Part shown: positions 26,715 to 35,466 of the stretch, piece after piece | Position numbering within the stretch: the first letter of the stretch is position 1 | Layout of the letters: every line of letters begins with the position of its first letter | Assembly (NCBI GenBank): GCA_046484125.1 | Contig: JAWOBX010000049.1 | Span: forward strand, 6,462 to 70,461 | Direction: 5' to 3' | Source of the DNA: JBGLNL01 sp046484125 | GTDB taxonomy: Bacteria > Chloroflexota > Dehalococcoidia > SZUA-161 > SpSt-899 | Length of the DNA: 64,000 nucleotides | The notes under the pieces: model-generated | What the model was told of the DNA's origin: nothing | The model's input: only the letters and a program-made list of their open reading frames with translations | Databases searched by the model: none | Translations under genes and position numbers: made by a program

Positions 26715-27524
26715 ATGAAAAAAATATGCCTTATGAATTTTACACTGGTGGTCGCCATGTTCTTGTTGATCACCGGATGCGTGAGCAATTCACCGAGTGA
26801 CAAGGACGTTAAGGAACATCATGAAACGCTCACTCAGGTATCGACCTTAGATGCCCTTCTAAACGGAATATACGATGGCGTGATCTCATATGAAGAGTTA
26901 TCTGAATATGGTGATTTCGGTCTGGGCACATTTGAAGGACTGGATGGGGAGATGCTCGCTTTTGATGGAGAATTCTATCAGGTGAAGGCTGATGGGGTGG
27001 CTTACAGGGTCAAAGATGAGATGAACACACCGTTTGCGCAAATTGTGTTCTTCAACGCTGAGCAGTCCCTTCCTTTGGCCGACGAAATTGATTATGACAA
27101 CCTTGACGATTTCTTAGATAACCATTTACCAACGGAAAATATTTTCTACGCCATAAGAATAGAGGGCAACTTCGATTATGTTAAAACTCGCAGTGTTCCC
27201 GGTCAATCAAAGCCATATCCACCGCTCGCGGAAGTAACAGTAGAACAGTCCACATTTGAATTCCACGATGTGGACGGAACGATTGTCGGGTTCAGGTCAC
27301 CTCCATATGTAGGTGGAATTGGAGTGCCGGGATATCACCTTCACTTCCTCACCAAAGATGGTACGGCCGGAGGACATGTTCTGGAACTGGATGTAAATGA
27401 GGCTACAGCCTCGATAGACCATATATCGGATTTTTTCATGATATTACCCGGTGAAGGTAGTGATTTTTATCAGGTTGATCTGAATGAAGATAAACTGGAC
27501 GATCTGCGTCAAGCGGAGCGATAA
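26715..27524 (+). CDS. budA: Alpha-acetolactate decarboxylase with lipoprotein signal
   Basis: A 269-residue protein. Residues 1-22 are a lipoprotein signal with lipobox LITGC, so it is probably exported and lipid-anchored. The rest matches acetolactate decarboxylase: LGTFEGLDGEM, the zinc ligands in GYHLHFLT and GGHVLELDV. It converts acetolactate to acetoin. ATG at 26715 is used; AGGAG lies 11 bases before it. No acetolactate synthase is adjacent. Secreted members of this family exist, but the lipid anchor is unusual and makes the physiological substrate uncertain. Confidence 0.85.
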   Translation: MKKICLMNFTLVVAMFLLITGCVSNSPSDKDVKEHHETLTQVSTLDALLNGIYDGVISYEELSEYGDFGLGTFEGLDGEMLAFDGEFYQVKADGVAYRVKDEMNTPFAQIVFFNAEQSLPLADEIDYDNLDDFLDNHLPTENIFYAIRIEGNFDYVKTRSVPGQSKPYPPLAEVTVEQSTFEFHDVDGTIVGFRSPPYVGGIGVPGYHLHFLTKDGTAGGHVLELDVNEATASIDHISDFFMILPGEGSDFYQVDLNEDKLDDLRQAER

Positions 27525-27543
27525 TGGATGCGCTTCTTTTCGA

Positions 27544-28137
27544 CTATTTCCATGAACTGCGAACTTGATCCAGCCATAGGTTAAGCTCTTCATAGAAGGC
27601 CAGGCGGTCTTCCCCTTCCGGTGCACTCATGGTAGCAGCTTCAACAGGATGAAAAACCTGCTCTTCTCCCGCTGGTTTTATGGGTAAAGATGTATTGCTC
27701 ACTCCATCCCATTCCTTATTTACCGGAAGTCCGAGTCTCTCAAGAGGCGGATCGACCGTGGCGTCGATAAGGACGAAATCGCCATTGACCTCCGCGCGGC
27801 ACGCGAGATGGTGACTCAACGGAAGCTTCATAGCCAGAGACCTCAGCCTCTCAGGCATATCTATTTCAAGGTCCGCCCAGTTAAAAGGAAAGACCGAATA
27901 AAGCACTGTCATACCCAGCCTCTCATACATGCCGGCCATAAGGAAGTGCTTTGGTGTGCATGAGCCCTTCCAGTATCTCAGGATGTCTGCATACGTCTCA
28001 TGGCTGACAAGTTCGGGAATGACCGCGTACGGAATATCCCTGATGCTCTCGAAAATCTTGATTCTGGCCTCAATCGCTGTTTTCCCCACGGACCATTCCC
28101 GGAATTTCCGGTTGACCAGTTCCGACTGCATTGTCAT
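27544..28137 (-). CDS. Transglutaminase-like protein
   Basis: A 197-residue protein with a Cys-His-Asp arrangement typical of the transglutaminase-like/cysteine-protease fold: Cys in KGSCTPKHFL, His in LSHHLACRAE and Asp in FVLIDATVD. No signal peptide is present. It overlaps the PCC-domain gene upstream by 4 bases. Peptide hydrolysis or amide exchange is possible; I do not recognise a characterised homolog. Confidence 0.65.
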   Translation of the reverse strand: MTMQSELVNRKFREWSVGKTAIEARIKIFESIRDIPYAVIPELVSHETYADILRYWKGSCTPKHFLMAGMYERLGMTVLYSVFPFNWADLEIDMPERLRSLAMKLPLSHHLACRAEVNGDFVLIDATVDPPLERLGLPVNKEWDGVSNTSLPIKPAGEEQVFHPVEAATMSAPEGEDRLAFYEELNLWLDQVRSSWK

Positions 28138-28541
28138 CCCTCGAGTTCATTAAGTCCTGTATATTTGTCCAGGTACCGGCTCAGTTGAAAATCAAGCTCT
28201 CCTATCATAACTTCGGCTGTGGAGAATACCTCCGCCTCCACCAGATGCCCTCCGGAACAGCCCTTATCGCTGGCGAGCTGTATGTGAATATGGAGTATTC
28301 GTTCGCCATTCTTCAACGCCACGGAACCCTGCGCGCATACTATTTCCAGTGGACCTTCGTACCGATGCGATTCATATTTCCCCGGCAACTGCTTCAGGTA
28401 GTTTAGCGTAGCGCTATTTACCGAGCCTATTATGCCGATAATAATCCCTGATGTAATCTCCCGAGACGTGCAGAAGTGTTCTATTCCCTCGACTATGTCA
28501 ACCCCTGGTTGTATTCTGAATACGTGTATATTCTTGAACAT
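28134..28541 (-). CDS. PCC/DUF296-domain protein
   Basis: A 135-residue protein with the plant-and-prokaryote-conserved fold. The family His motifs are seen in ILHIHIQLA and SGGHLVEAEVF. In plants the domain is joined to AT-hooks; bacterial stand-alone forms are uncharacterised trimers. No AT-hook is seen. It is translationally coupled to the transglutaminase-like gene. Confidence 0.8.
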   Translation of the reverse strand: MFKNIHVFRIQPGVDIVEGIEHFCTSREITSGIIIGIIGSVNSATLNYLKQLPGKYESHRYEGPLEIVCAQGSVALKNGERILHIHIQLASDKGCSGGHLVEAEVFSTAEVMIGELDFQLSRYLDKYTGLNELEG

Positions 28542-28566
28542 TAAAACAAATATCCGATTTCATCAT

Positions 28567-28752
28567 TTACGGAAAACAGCCAAGCTGACAAGCCGCGATC
28601 TTTACATCCATCTCGTTGGCGGCATCCCCGATTCTCCGGGGGTTGATACCCATATCCTGCGCGATCTTAAAGGCAACCGGGCAGAGCAACTTGCCGTCCA
28701 CCAGTGATGAACTTATTTTTTCTTTAATTTCCTCATCTGAGACCGTACTCAT
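28567..28752 (-). CDS. Conserved small protein, function unknown
   Basis: A 61-residue acidic protein with two cysteines (LLCPVAFK and ACQLGCF give three in all) and a predicted helix-turn-helix-like centre (AFKIAQDMGINPRRIGDAANE). The pattern suggests a tiny winged or HTH domain or a metal-binding module. It lies 25 bases from the PCC gene and 6 bases from the hydrolase, all leftward. Confidence 0.6.
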   Translation of the reverse strand: MSTVSDEEIKEKISSSLVDGKLLCPVAFKIAQDMGINPRRIGDAANEMDVKIAACQLGCFP

Positions 28753-28758
28753 ATTTTA

Positions 28759-29544
28759 TCATCCTCCCTTAAAGATAAACCGTTTTATCGATTCGAAGTA
28801 AACATCCTTACCGACCAGCATTATATCATTATGCCCGGCATTCGGAACGATGACCAGCCGCTTCTGGTCAGTACCGATATGATTGTAAATCACTTCAGAC
28901 TCATCAGGGGAGATCAGCGTATCCCGCTCGCCATGAATCAATAATGCCGGCATCGTGATCGTACTCAACAGTTCAAGGTTCTTCTTCTCGAACTCTTCCA
29001 TGCCGGGTATAACAAGAGGCAATCCTATCTGGCCGAGTAAACGGCGGTTCTGAGTAAATCCGCTCTCCAGTATGAGGCCACTCATCCTCTCAGGATAGTT
29101 CGCAGCCAGTTCGATAGCCGACTGGCTGCCCAGTGAACGCCCCATTACGAACTTGTTGCTGGTGTAGCCACCGGAAAGGAGCATTTCTTCGAAATAATCC
29201 AAAATCAAATGAGCGTCTGAGGCGGCACTGGAAAACGCTGGAGTACCATTGCTTCTTCCATACCCACGATAGTCCGCCACGAAAAGGTTTATTCCGATCT
29301 GGTTGTAAAGCGGAGCGATCCAGTCATAGTCACTCGCCACTTCCCCGTTTCCGTGAAAATACAGGATCGACGGGGAATGCTGGCCGATGGGATAAAATCG
29401 GCAGGATATGGAGAGATCCTCCCAGACTGGCACAAAATGATCGACCACTCCGGCGGGACTCGGGGTCCAGTCCTGCCGCGGGAAGAACACAAATTGAATC
29501 AGGGAAGGATCGTCCAGTATGGAGTAGTCAAGTTGATCGGCCAC
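28759..29544 (-). CDS. Alpha/beta hydrolase
   Basis: A 261-residue hydrolase with oxyanion region YFHGNGE, nucleophile Ser in GRSLGS, acid Asp in HGERDTLIS and His in NAGHNDIM. It resembles the BEM46-like family. The start is GTG; an AT-rich TATGATAATATAAG lies within 20 bases upstream and no ribosome site is visible, so it may be translated from a very short leader. The substrate is unknown. Confidence 0.82.
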   Translation of the reverse strand: MADQLDYSILDDPSLIQFVFFPRQDWTPSPAGVVDHFVPVWEDLSISCRFYPIGQHSPSILYFHGNGEVASDYDWIAPLYNQIGINLFVADYRGYGRSNGTPAFSSAASDAHLILDYFEEMLLSGGYTSNKFVMGRSLGSQSAIELAANYPERMSGLILESGFTQNRRLLGQIGLPLVIPGMEEFEKKNLELLSTITMPALLIHGERDTLISPDESEVIYNHIGTDQKRLVIVPNAGHNDIMLVGKDVYFESIKRFIFKGG

Positions 29545-29608
29545 GGACTTATATTATCATATCAATCGGCAGGCATACTACAGGAGACCAGCCGCTGTAT
29601 TGCTGGGA

Positions 29609-29872
29609 CTAATCCGCGCGCCTGAGTTCGAACACAACAGGGTTCTCAGGATCCGGGCAAGCTACCGTGGTCCTGCCTTGTTCGTTCTCCCAGGGGAATG
29701 AGCATCCCATTTGCAGCACCGTCGCGAAGGGGAACAGGGCACAGAAGGCCCAGGAACACATATCCGCCGGTGTAACTTGCCCGATGATGAATCGATCACC
29801 GACTTTATGGCCGGCCGAACATGTACCCTGCTGGGATATTACTATGGCTAATACGTCACGCATCTCTTCCAT
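29609..29872 (-). CDS. TIGR04076-family protein
   Basis: An 87-residue protein with the layout of the TIGR04076 family: CSAGHKVGDRF near residue 18, then PADMCSWAFCALFPF and CPDPENPVVFEL. The cysteines may bind metal. Function is unknown. It lies 8 bases after lysA-like start-proximal operon genes on the same strand. Confidence 0.7.
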   Translation of the reverse strand: MEEMRDVLAIVISQQGTCSAGHKVGDRFIIGQVTPADMCSWAFCALFPFATVLQMGCSFPWENEQGRTTVACPDPENPVVFELRRAD

Positions 29873-29880
29873 AGAAATCC

Positions 29881-31146
29881 TCAGACTTTGAACTCATTCA
29901 ATTTTCCAAAATCGAGCGTGGCAAAATAATCCTCGATGGTTTCAGGCCTTCGGATCCGGACCACATCGCCGTTCTCCCTGAGAAGCAACTCAGCCGACCT
30001 CAGCTTGCCATTGTAGTTGAATCCCATGGCGTAACCGTGCGCCCCGGTATCGTGAATTACTATCAGGTCGCCGGGTTCCAGTTCGGGAAGCGGTCGATCA
30101 ATGGCGAACTTGTCTATGTTCTCACAGAGAGAACCGGTAACATCGTAAAACCTGTCATGGGGAAGGTCTTCCTTACCCATGACCGTTATGTGATGATACG
30201 CCCCATAAATGGCCGGTCTCATGAGATCGGCCATCGTAGCATCAAGTCCGGCGAAATTCTTATAGGTACTCTTTACGTGACGCACGCGGGAAACGAGATA
30301 TCCATAGGGTCCTGTGACCATTCGACCGCATTCCATGAATATTTTCACAGGCGCCAGTCCGTTTGCCTCAATGATCCCCTCATATCGCTGTTTTATTCCC
30401 TCGCTCACGGCGTTGAGGTCAACCGGCTGCTCCTCAGGCCTGTAGGGTATGCCTATACCACCACCGATATTCACGAACTCAAAACCAATCCCAAGTTCTC
30501 GTGCAATATCGACAACCAGATTGAAAAGTATCTCAGCCGTCTCCACGAAATAATCCCGATCAAGTTCATTGGAGGCGACCATGGCGTGAAGGCCGAATCG
30601 CGTGACGCCCCTGTCACGAGCCTGACGATACCCGTCGAACAGCTGTTCCCTGGTGAATCCGTACTTGGCTTCCTCGGGTTTACCAATGATCACATTCCCT
30701 CTCTTTAAAGAGCCGGGATTGTACCTCATACAGAGAATTTCGGGCAGTCCAGCGTGTTTTTCCAGGTAGCTGAGGTGTGTTATATCGTCCAGATTTATTA
30801 TGGCTCCAAGTTGCCTGGCTTTAATAAACTCCTCTGCCGGGGTATCATTGGAGCTGAACATTATCTGCTCACCCGTGATGCCGGTCCTCTCAGCCAGTAT
30901 CAATTCCGGAAGAGAGCTGCAATCGGCGCCAAATCCCTCAGCTTTGAGAATTTTCATCAGGAAGGGATTAGGAGTTGCCTTCACGGCGAAGAACTCTTCA
31001 AATCCCTGGTTCCAGTTAAAAGCCTTTTTCAAGTAACCGGCATTCTCCCTGATAGCCTTCTCATCATAAATGTGAAAAGGCGAGGGATACTGTGCAAGTA
31101 TATCTTCAAGTTGCTGGTGTGAAAATGGAACTTTTTTTTCTACCAC
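29881..31146 (-). CDS. lysA: Diaminopimelate decarboxylase-like PLP enzyme
   Basis: A 421-residue fold-III PLP decarboxylase. The Schiff-base Lys56 is in FFAVKATPNP; the phosphate loop is NIGGGIGIPYRP; ECGRMVTGPYG and DVTGSLCENIDKF complete the site. LysA makes lysine from meso-diaminopimelate. The protein has unusual wording in the active region (VASNELDRDYF) relative to well-known LysA proteins, so a related decarboxylase (ornithine, carboxynorspermidine) cannot be fully excluded. Confidence 0.82.
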   Translation of the reverse strand: MVEKKVPFSHQQLEDILAQYPSPFHIYDEKAIRENAGYLKKAFNWNQGFEEFFAVKATPNPFLMKILKAEGFGADCSSLPELILAERTGITGEQIMFSSNDTPAEEFIKARQLGAIINLDDITHLSYLEKHAGLPEILCMRYNPGSLKRGNVIIGKPEEAKYGFTREQLFDGYRQARDRGVTRFGLHAMVASNELDRDYFVETAEILFNLVVDIARELGIGFEFVNIGGGIGIPYRPEEQPVDLNAVSEGIKQRYEGIIEANGLAPVKIFMECGRMVTGPYGYLVSRVRHVKSTYKNFAGLDATMADLMRPAIYGAYHHITVMGKEDLPHDRFYDVTGSLCENIDKFAIDRPLPELEPGDLIVIHDTGAHGYAMGFNYNGKLRSAELLLRENGDVVRIRRPETIEDYFATLDFGKLNEFKV

Positions 31147-31176
31147 TTTTTATCCCTTACTCTGATCGTCAGTTGA

Positions 31177-31214
31177 ATTAAGGAACCTCTGATCAACCCC
31201 CTTAAGTCCCACAG
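31177..31214 (-). repeat. Dispersed intergenic repeat, inverted copy
   Basis: On the leftward strand this reads GGGACTTAAGGGGGTTGATC then AGAGGTTCCTTAAT. It matches the tails of the tandem repeat at 56923-57134 and the degenerate copy at 36515-36556. It lies in the gap upstream of lysA. Confidence 0.5.
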
Positions 31215-31317
31215 TCTCGGTCAACATATGATACATAAGTGAGAACGTATCAGTCAATCAAAATGGGTATATTAATGACCGCAGGTAAAGCATTATTAGA
31301 GATTTGAGCGCTTGAAG

Positions 31318-32313
31318 TTAAGTTCCCAGCACCCTCGTTGCCGCCTCCTGGAATTCGTTGAACACCTCAGAATCATATTTCTCTATCTCGCCCTTATCCG
31401 ACAGGGTTGCCAGTTGTGGATCAAGCGGGATTTGCCCCAGTATCGGTGCGCCTGTCCTTGAAGCCATCTCTCCTACCCTGCTCGGCCCGAATATCTCTAC
31501 CTTGTTGCCGGTCTCCGGTACCAGGAAATAGCTCATATTTTCGACCAGGCCCAGTACAGGCACGCTCATTTGATTGGCCATATTTACCGCCTTACGTACA
31601 ACCATCGCGGCCAAATCCTGGGGACTCATAGCTATTATCACGCCGGATAGAGGCAATGATTGCATCACGGTCAGGGGCACGTCAGCGGTTCCGGGCGGTA
31701 AATCCACTATAAGATAGTCAAGTTTACCCCAGAGCACATCCTCCCAGAACTGCGTGACTGATTTCCCAACCAGCGGCCCTCTCCAGATAACGGCATCATC
31801 CTCATTGGGAAGCAGGAGGTTTATCGACATGATCTCAATACCGCTTTTAGATGTAACAGGCAGGAGACCGTTATCACTTCCACCTGGGCGTCCGTTAATA
31901 CCGAACATCTTTGGTATGCTTGGCCCGGTGACGTCCGCATCAAGTATGCCCACGGCCTTTCCCTGTCTCCTCATAGCAATCGCGAGTAGAGCCGTAACCA
32001 GTGACTTGCCTACCCCTCCCTTCCCGCTCATCACCGCCACAACCTTATTGACTTTGTTGATATCCTTTGGAGTGGCCTGTTCAAAATCCACCGCGACCGC
32101 GTCGACACCCTCCAGGCCGGTCAGATTGTTTTGAATCTCGTTGCGCAGCCATTCCTGCACGTCAGAAGCCAGCGCGGCATCGGAGAGCGTTATCTTCATG
32201 CGGTTTTCCTTTATCTCAATGCTGCGCAGCAAATTCAACTGAGTAACACTGCGCAATACCGCTGGCACAAGTATTTCTTCCAGCTTCTGTTCGACCTGTT
32301 CTTTCGTAGCCAT
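31318..32313 (-). CDS. Mrp/NBP35-family ATPase without the CxxC motif
   Basis: A 331-residue protein with an N-terminal MIP18/DUF59 domain (about 1-85) and a P-loop ATPase domain (SGKGGVGKSLV). Typical Mrp/ApbC iron-sulfur carriers have two cysteines after ENMSYF; here the text is ENMSYFLVPETGNK, with no cysteine. ATG at 32313 follows GAGGAGG; the longer frame upstream is not needed. It may be a regulatory or diverged member rather than a cluster carrier. Confidence 0.87.
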   Translation of the reverse strand: MATKEQVEQKLEEILVPAVLRSVTQLNLLRSIEIKENRMKITLSDAALASDVQEWLRNEIQNNLTGLEGVDAVAVDFEQATPKDINKVNKVVAVMSGKGGVGKSLVTALLAIAMRRQGKAVGILDADVTGPSIPKMFGINGRPGGSDNGLLPVTSKSGIEIMSINLLLPNEDDAVIWRGPLVGKSVTQFWEDVLWGKLDYLIVDLPPGTADVPLTVMQSLPLSGVIIAMSPQDLAAMVVRKAVNMANQMSVPVLGLVENMSYFLVPETGNKVEIFGPSRVGEMASRTGAPILGQIPLDPQLATLSDKGEIEKYDSEVFNEFQEAATRVLGT

Positions 32314-32409
32314 TAGTTGATCCTCCTCATTTCTTTGAAAATATTTTATAGTAACCCTTATCAATCCCTTTTTAATTACCCGAACACTCTTTCTCGATCC
32401 CCGGTTCTA

Positions 32410-33009
32410 CTACGTGAGTTTCCTTAGTAAAGCAAAGATCTCCTCCACCTGTTGCCTCGTATTCTGGAAAGATCCATCGTTATCGATTACATAATCAGCG
32501 TATTTCGATTTCTCCTTAATCGGCATCTGGACCTCGATTACCCGCTCGGCATCCTCTTCAGCCAACCCCCTGGCTTTCAACCGCTCAATCCTGTTCCTTC
32601 TGCTTGCTGAAACCACTACCACCTTATCCACTGTCGTGTGAATTCCGGTTTCTATCAACAGGGGCACGTCTTTTATTACTATCGCCTCCGGATCAGTCTC
32701 GGCTATTTCTATCAACCTCCTGTCGGCCTCATCGAATATGGCGGGATGAGTTATGCGATTGAGAGTGTTCAGCTTTTCTGGATTTCTGAACACCATCTCA
32801 CCCAGTTTTTCCCTGTTTAGAGTCGAATCCTGGCTCAATATCTCTTCGCCTAATTCCTCAACAAGCCTCGACCAGGCCGGTTTCCCCGGTTCCACCACCT
32901 CCCTCGCCAGTAAATCATAATCAATTATGTAAGCCCCCAGATCTCTGAATATTCCCGATACCGTGCTTTTGCCAGACCCAATGCCGCCCGTCAAACCGAC
33001 TACTATCAC
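32410..33009 (-). CDS. coaE: Dephospho-CoA kinase
   Basis: A 199-residue kinase with P-loop GLTGGIGSGKST and the family segments DYDLLAREVVEPG and HPAIFDEAD. It adds the 3'-phosphate to make CoA. GTG at 33009 overlaps the stop of the upstream gene (GTGA) and has GGAGG four bases before it. Confidence 0.92.
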   Translation of the reverse strand: MIVVGLTGGIGSGKSTVSGIFRDLGAYIIDYDLLAREVVEPGKPAWSRLVEELGEEILSQDSTLNREKLGEMVFRNPEKLNTLNRITHPAIFDEADRRLIEIAETDPEAIVIKDVPLLIETGIHTTVDKVVVVSASRRNRIERLKARGLAEEDAERVIEVQMPIKEKSKYADYVIDNDGSFQNTRQQVEEIFALLRKLT

Positions 33010-33278
33010 AGGACCTCCATCCGATGCGCGGCTCCACCCGACTCCCACCACAACATAAACCGTACGGTTTTGCCCTCTACCAGGCAGGGCTCGTATTCGC
33101 TCCGAAGTTTATTGAAATCGTTTGTCTCTAGAAAGGATTTCAATATCTCGAGTCTTTCGGCCAGATCCGGATCCTCCTCTCCGATCTCCAGCAACTGTCT
33201 CATAACCCGCTCGTATTCCCTCCTGGCACGGGTTTGTACGCACTGGGAAAGATCCGGCTCGAGTTCAATTTCCGTCAT
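33006..33278 (-). CDS. Hypothetical protein coupled to coaE
   Basis: A 90-residue, mainly helical acidic protein (residues 10-65) with a short beta-like C-terminal end (KTVRFMLWWESGG). Two cysteines lie at about 13 and 64. I do not recognise it. Overlaps of 4 bases with the genes on both sides show that it belongs to the operon metallo-hydrolase, this gene, coaE. Confidence 0.65.
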   Translation of the reverse strand: MTEIELEPDLSQCVQTRARREYERVMRQLLEIGEEDPDLAERLEILKSFLETNDFNKLRSEYEPCLVEGKTVRFMLWWESGGAAHRMEVL

Positions 33279-34102
33279 GGCAATGTCAGCACTGTCCCGG
33301 AGTTATTCAGGAAGAATCTGTCGGGGAACTCCCCGGCAAGCCAGCACGAGGCATTGAAACCTGTACAATGTGATACCCCTATTTTCTCAACTCCTATCTC
33401 ACGCAGGTCCGCCGTTGTTCTTACCAGCCTCTCTTCATCGGCGGATATAAGATGCGTACCGCCCAGTACGCAGTAAACCTTTTCCTCGCCGGTGATATTT
33501 TGCATGTGCCGAATGGTGTTGATCATACCTCTGTGACCACACCCGAGTATAACTATGAGGCCCTTTTCGCTCTTTATACCGAGGGCGAGGTCATCCATTA
33601 GCTGATCCGGAGTGAAACTTCCGTTATCTTTGACATACATCCCGGCATCGATTCTCTCATAGTCGTTCTCCATGGGGATCTCCCCGCTGGTGACCATGAG
33701 GTCAGTAAGCCAAAGCGGTTCCCTGGTCAGTTGAAACTTCGCCCCCATACCCTCCAGTTCCTCCCGGTGGAAAGGTATTCCGATATAGCGCTGGATTTCC
33801 CCATAAACCGCATACTTTAAATCCCACATATCGGGGTGGGCGATTATTTCGATTTCGCCCGTTTGCGCCAGTACGCTGACAAGTCCACCGGTGTGATCGT
33901 AGTGACCGTGACTGAGAATAAGTTTATTCACCCGGGCGAGGTCTATCCCCAGCAATTGCGCGTTATGCGCCGCTGAGATTCCCTGCCCGGTATCCAGCAA
34001 AAACATGCTTCCATTCAGTTCAATCAATACACTGAGGCCCCATTCAGCCAGCACGGCCGGATTAGCTGTATTCTCACTTAAGGTTGTTACTCTAATTTCC
34101 AT
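33275..34102 (-). CDS. Metallo-beta-lactamase-fold hydrolase (dihydropterin synthase-like)
   Basis: A 275-residue MBL protein with the metal motif LILSHGHYDHTGG near residue 62 and later His residues in GCGHRGMINT and SHCTGF. It is of the subgroup annotated as 7,8-dihydropterin-6-methyl-4-(ribofuranosyl)aminobenzene-phosphate synthase in methanogens, but the bacterial members' role is unsettled. It is coupled by overlap to the next gene and is one of three MBL proteins in this region. Confidence 0.82.
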   Translation of the reverse strand: MEIRVTTLSENTANPAVLAEWGLSVLIELNGSMFLLDTGQGISAAHNAQLLGIDLARVNKLILSHGHYDHTGGLVSVLAQTGEIEIIAHPDMWDLKYAVYGEIQRYIGIPFHREELEGMGAKFQLTREPLWLTDLMVTSGEIPMENDYERIDAGMYVKDNGSFTPDQLMDDLALGIKSEKGLIVILGCGHRGMINTIRHMQNITGEEKVYCVLGGTHLISADEERLVRTTADLREIGVEKIGVSHCTGFNASCWLAGEFPDRFFLNNSGTVLTLP

Positions 34103-34104
34103 AG

Positions 34105-34659
34105 CTAATCGCCTCCATTGAGCTCAGCCTGACTTGCCTTTCGTTCCGCTTCGTCAATTGAACCGTACCCAATCCTCTCGAAAAGCCAGTCGAAACGCTC
34201 CTTGGCAAGATTCCTGCCGTCCTTTTCCGCTTCGAGCACATCGCGTAAATACAAATCGAGGGTTCCATCCGAATATGTTTCCAGCTCGCTGGCCAGATAA
34301 ACCCTGAATGCCGGTCCCCCCTTGATTACCCGGGAATAACGCTCGGCAAGTTCTTTCATCCACCTTTCCTCGACAGTGGCGATGATTTCGATTGCCGGGT
34401 TTTCTTTGATGGGAGGTATTTGCCGGTCAATTCTGGCATATTTCAATGTCAATAGATTCCTGCCTTCGTCTCGGGCGTTGTGCAGATCGCTCAGGTATGA
34501 TCCCAGCGTCTCTGTGCTGAGTACCGAATGTGTCATGGATCGCATGGATCTGAAGGTTTCGGGGTTTTCTTTGCAACGGGCTGGCTCTGATGTTCTCACG
34601 TGATTGAACATATCCAGTTCAAGCTCAACTATCTCTTTCAAAAGCTCTTCCCGGTTCAT
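34105..34659 (-). CDS. DUF4125-family protein
   Basis: A 184-residue helical protein that opens EELLKEIVELELDMFNHVRTSE, read in two parts, and has CKENPETFRSMRSM; this is the DUF4125 pattern. Function is unknown. It starts on the last base of the upstream stop (TAATG) and ends 2 bases before the MBL gene, so all are one transcript. Confidence 0.72.
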   Translation of the reverse strand: MNREELLKEIVELELDMFNHVRTSEPARCKENPETFRSMRSMTHSVLSTETLGSYLSDLHNARDEGRNLLTLKYARIDRQIPPIKENPAIEIIATVEERWMKELAERYSRVIKGGPAFRVYLASELETYSDGTLDLYLRDVLEAEKDGRNLAKERFDWLFERIGYGSIDEAERKASQAELNGGD

Positions 34660-35252
34660 TATCTATGGCTCCAGTTCATGCATGGATTCAGCTCATACAT
34701 CGGTGAACCGGCGTGTAAAGAGCGCTGAGTAACCGGACTCATAATGCCGCATCTGACGAAATGATCCAGCGTGTCGTGCATATCCAGATCGATGCCGAGG
34801 TCCGTTTGCAGTACCTGCATTTCGCTGACCTTCATACGGTTATTCTTCGCCATCTTTATGACTGTATTCAGAAAGCTCACCGTCTGTTCGACATCCTGAT
34901 TGCCCGCTTCTTTGAGAGCTTCTCTTATGGCATAATCACAGTCCCATAAGCCAGATTCTTCCGCTCGGAGAGCCAGTAATTTCACGACTCTGGGCAGATG
35001 ATATCTTTCATTTTCCGCGAAGTTCAGTATTCTGTCCTCCCACGCTGAACCCCTGATCGATTTGACAGGAAGCAATAACCTTTCCTCATACGCCAGAAGG
35101 ATGATCTCGTCTTTCTGCTCAGGTACGATGCCGATATCATTGTAGCGAATGCCATCATCACGGACGCAACAGGAGAGAATCACCGCGATATTATGTGCCT
35201 CTTCCTGAGAGAAATAAGCGCTCAGAGCTCTGATAAGGTTAAAGCGGTCCAT
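34659..35252 (-). CDS. Uncharacterised paralog A of a tandem family
   Basis: A 197-residue soluble protein. It shares a clear pattern with the protein at 35467: EIILLAYEERLLLPVKSIRGSAWEDRIL against DIILTGWQWRLLIPVRTSRCGEWDDRVI (quoted in two short parts in comparison only), and a C-terminal GIMSP...MYELNP against GVISP...LYEFNP. The helical, repeated LLLPV and YELNP features suggest winged-helix-like modules, but no known family is recognised. The start is ATG with AGAAGGGA upstream. Confidence 0.6.
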   Translation of the reverse strand: MDRFNLIRALSAYFSQEEAHNIAVILSCCVRDDGIRYNDIGIVPEQKDEIILLAYEERLLLPVKSIRGSAWEDRILNFAENERYHLPRVVKLLALRAEESGLWDCDYAIREALKEAGNQDVEQTVSFLNTVIKMAKNNRMKVSEMQVLQTDLGIDLDMHDTLDHFVRCGIMSPVTQRSLHAGSPMYELNPCMNWSHR

Positions 35253-35258
35253 TCCCTT

Positions 35259-35414
35259 CTAAGCGAGTCCGTCCGACCCCCTCCTGAGCTTTTCCAGTTT
35301 CTCTTCCATTTCCTCCAGTTGCTCCAGCATACGGGGAGGCACTGAATGGGGCGGAATCCTGCTTCTGATCTCCTCAATGCGTTTAATTAATTCCTCTTCT
35401 GATTCTTCGCTCAT
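35259..35414 (-). CDS. Small coiled-coil protein between paralogs
   Basis: A 51-residue protein, acidic then basic: MSEESEEELIKRIEEIRS at the start and LEQLEEMEEKLEKLRRG at the end, with a PPHSVPPRM hinge between two helices. Codon use looks normal. Its stop lies 7 bases before the start of paralog A, on the same strand. No homolog is recognised; it may be a helical adaptor for the two paralogs around it. No clear ribosome site is present (GAGAGA only). Confidence 0.5.
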   Translation of the reverse strand: MSEESEEELIKRIEEIRSRIPPHSVPPRMLEQLEEMEEKLEKLRRGSDGLA

Positions 35415-35466
35415 TTTCTCTCTCTACATCGTCATTGCGACGTGAGTTCGACTTATCCTGTTACGG

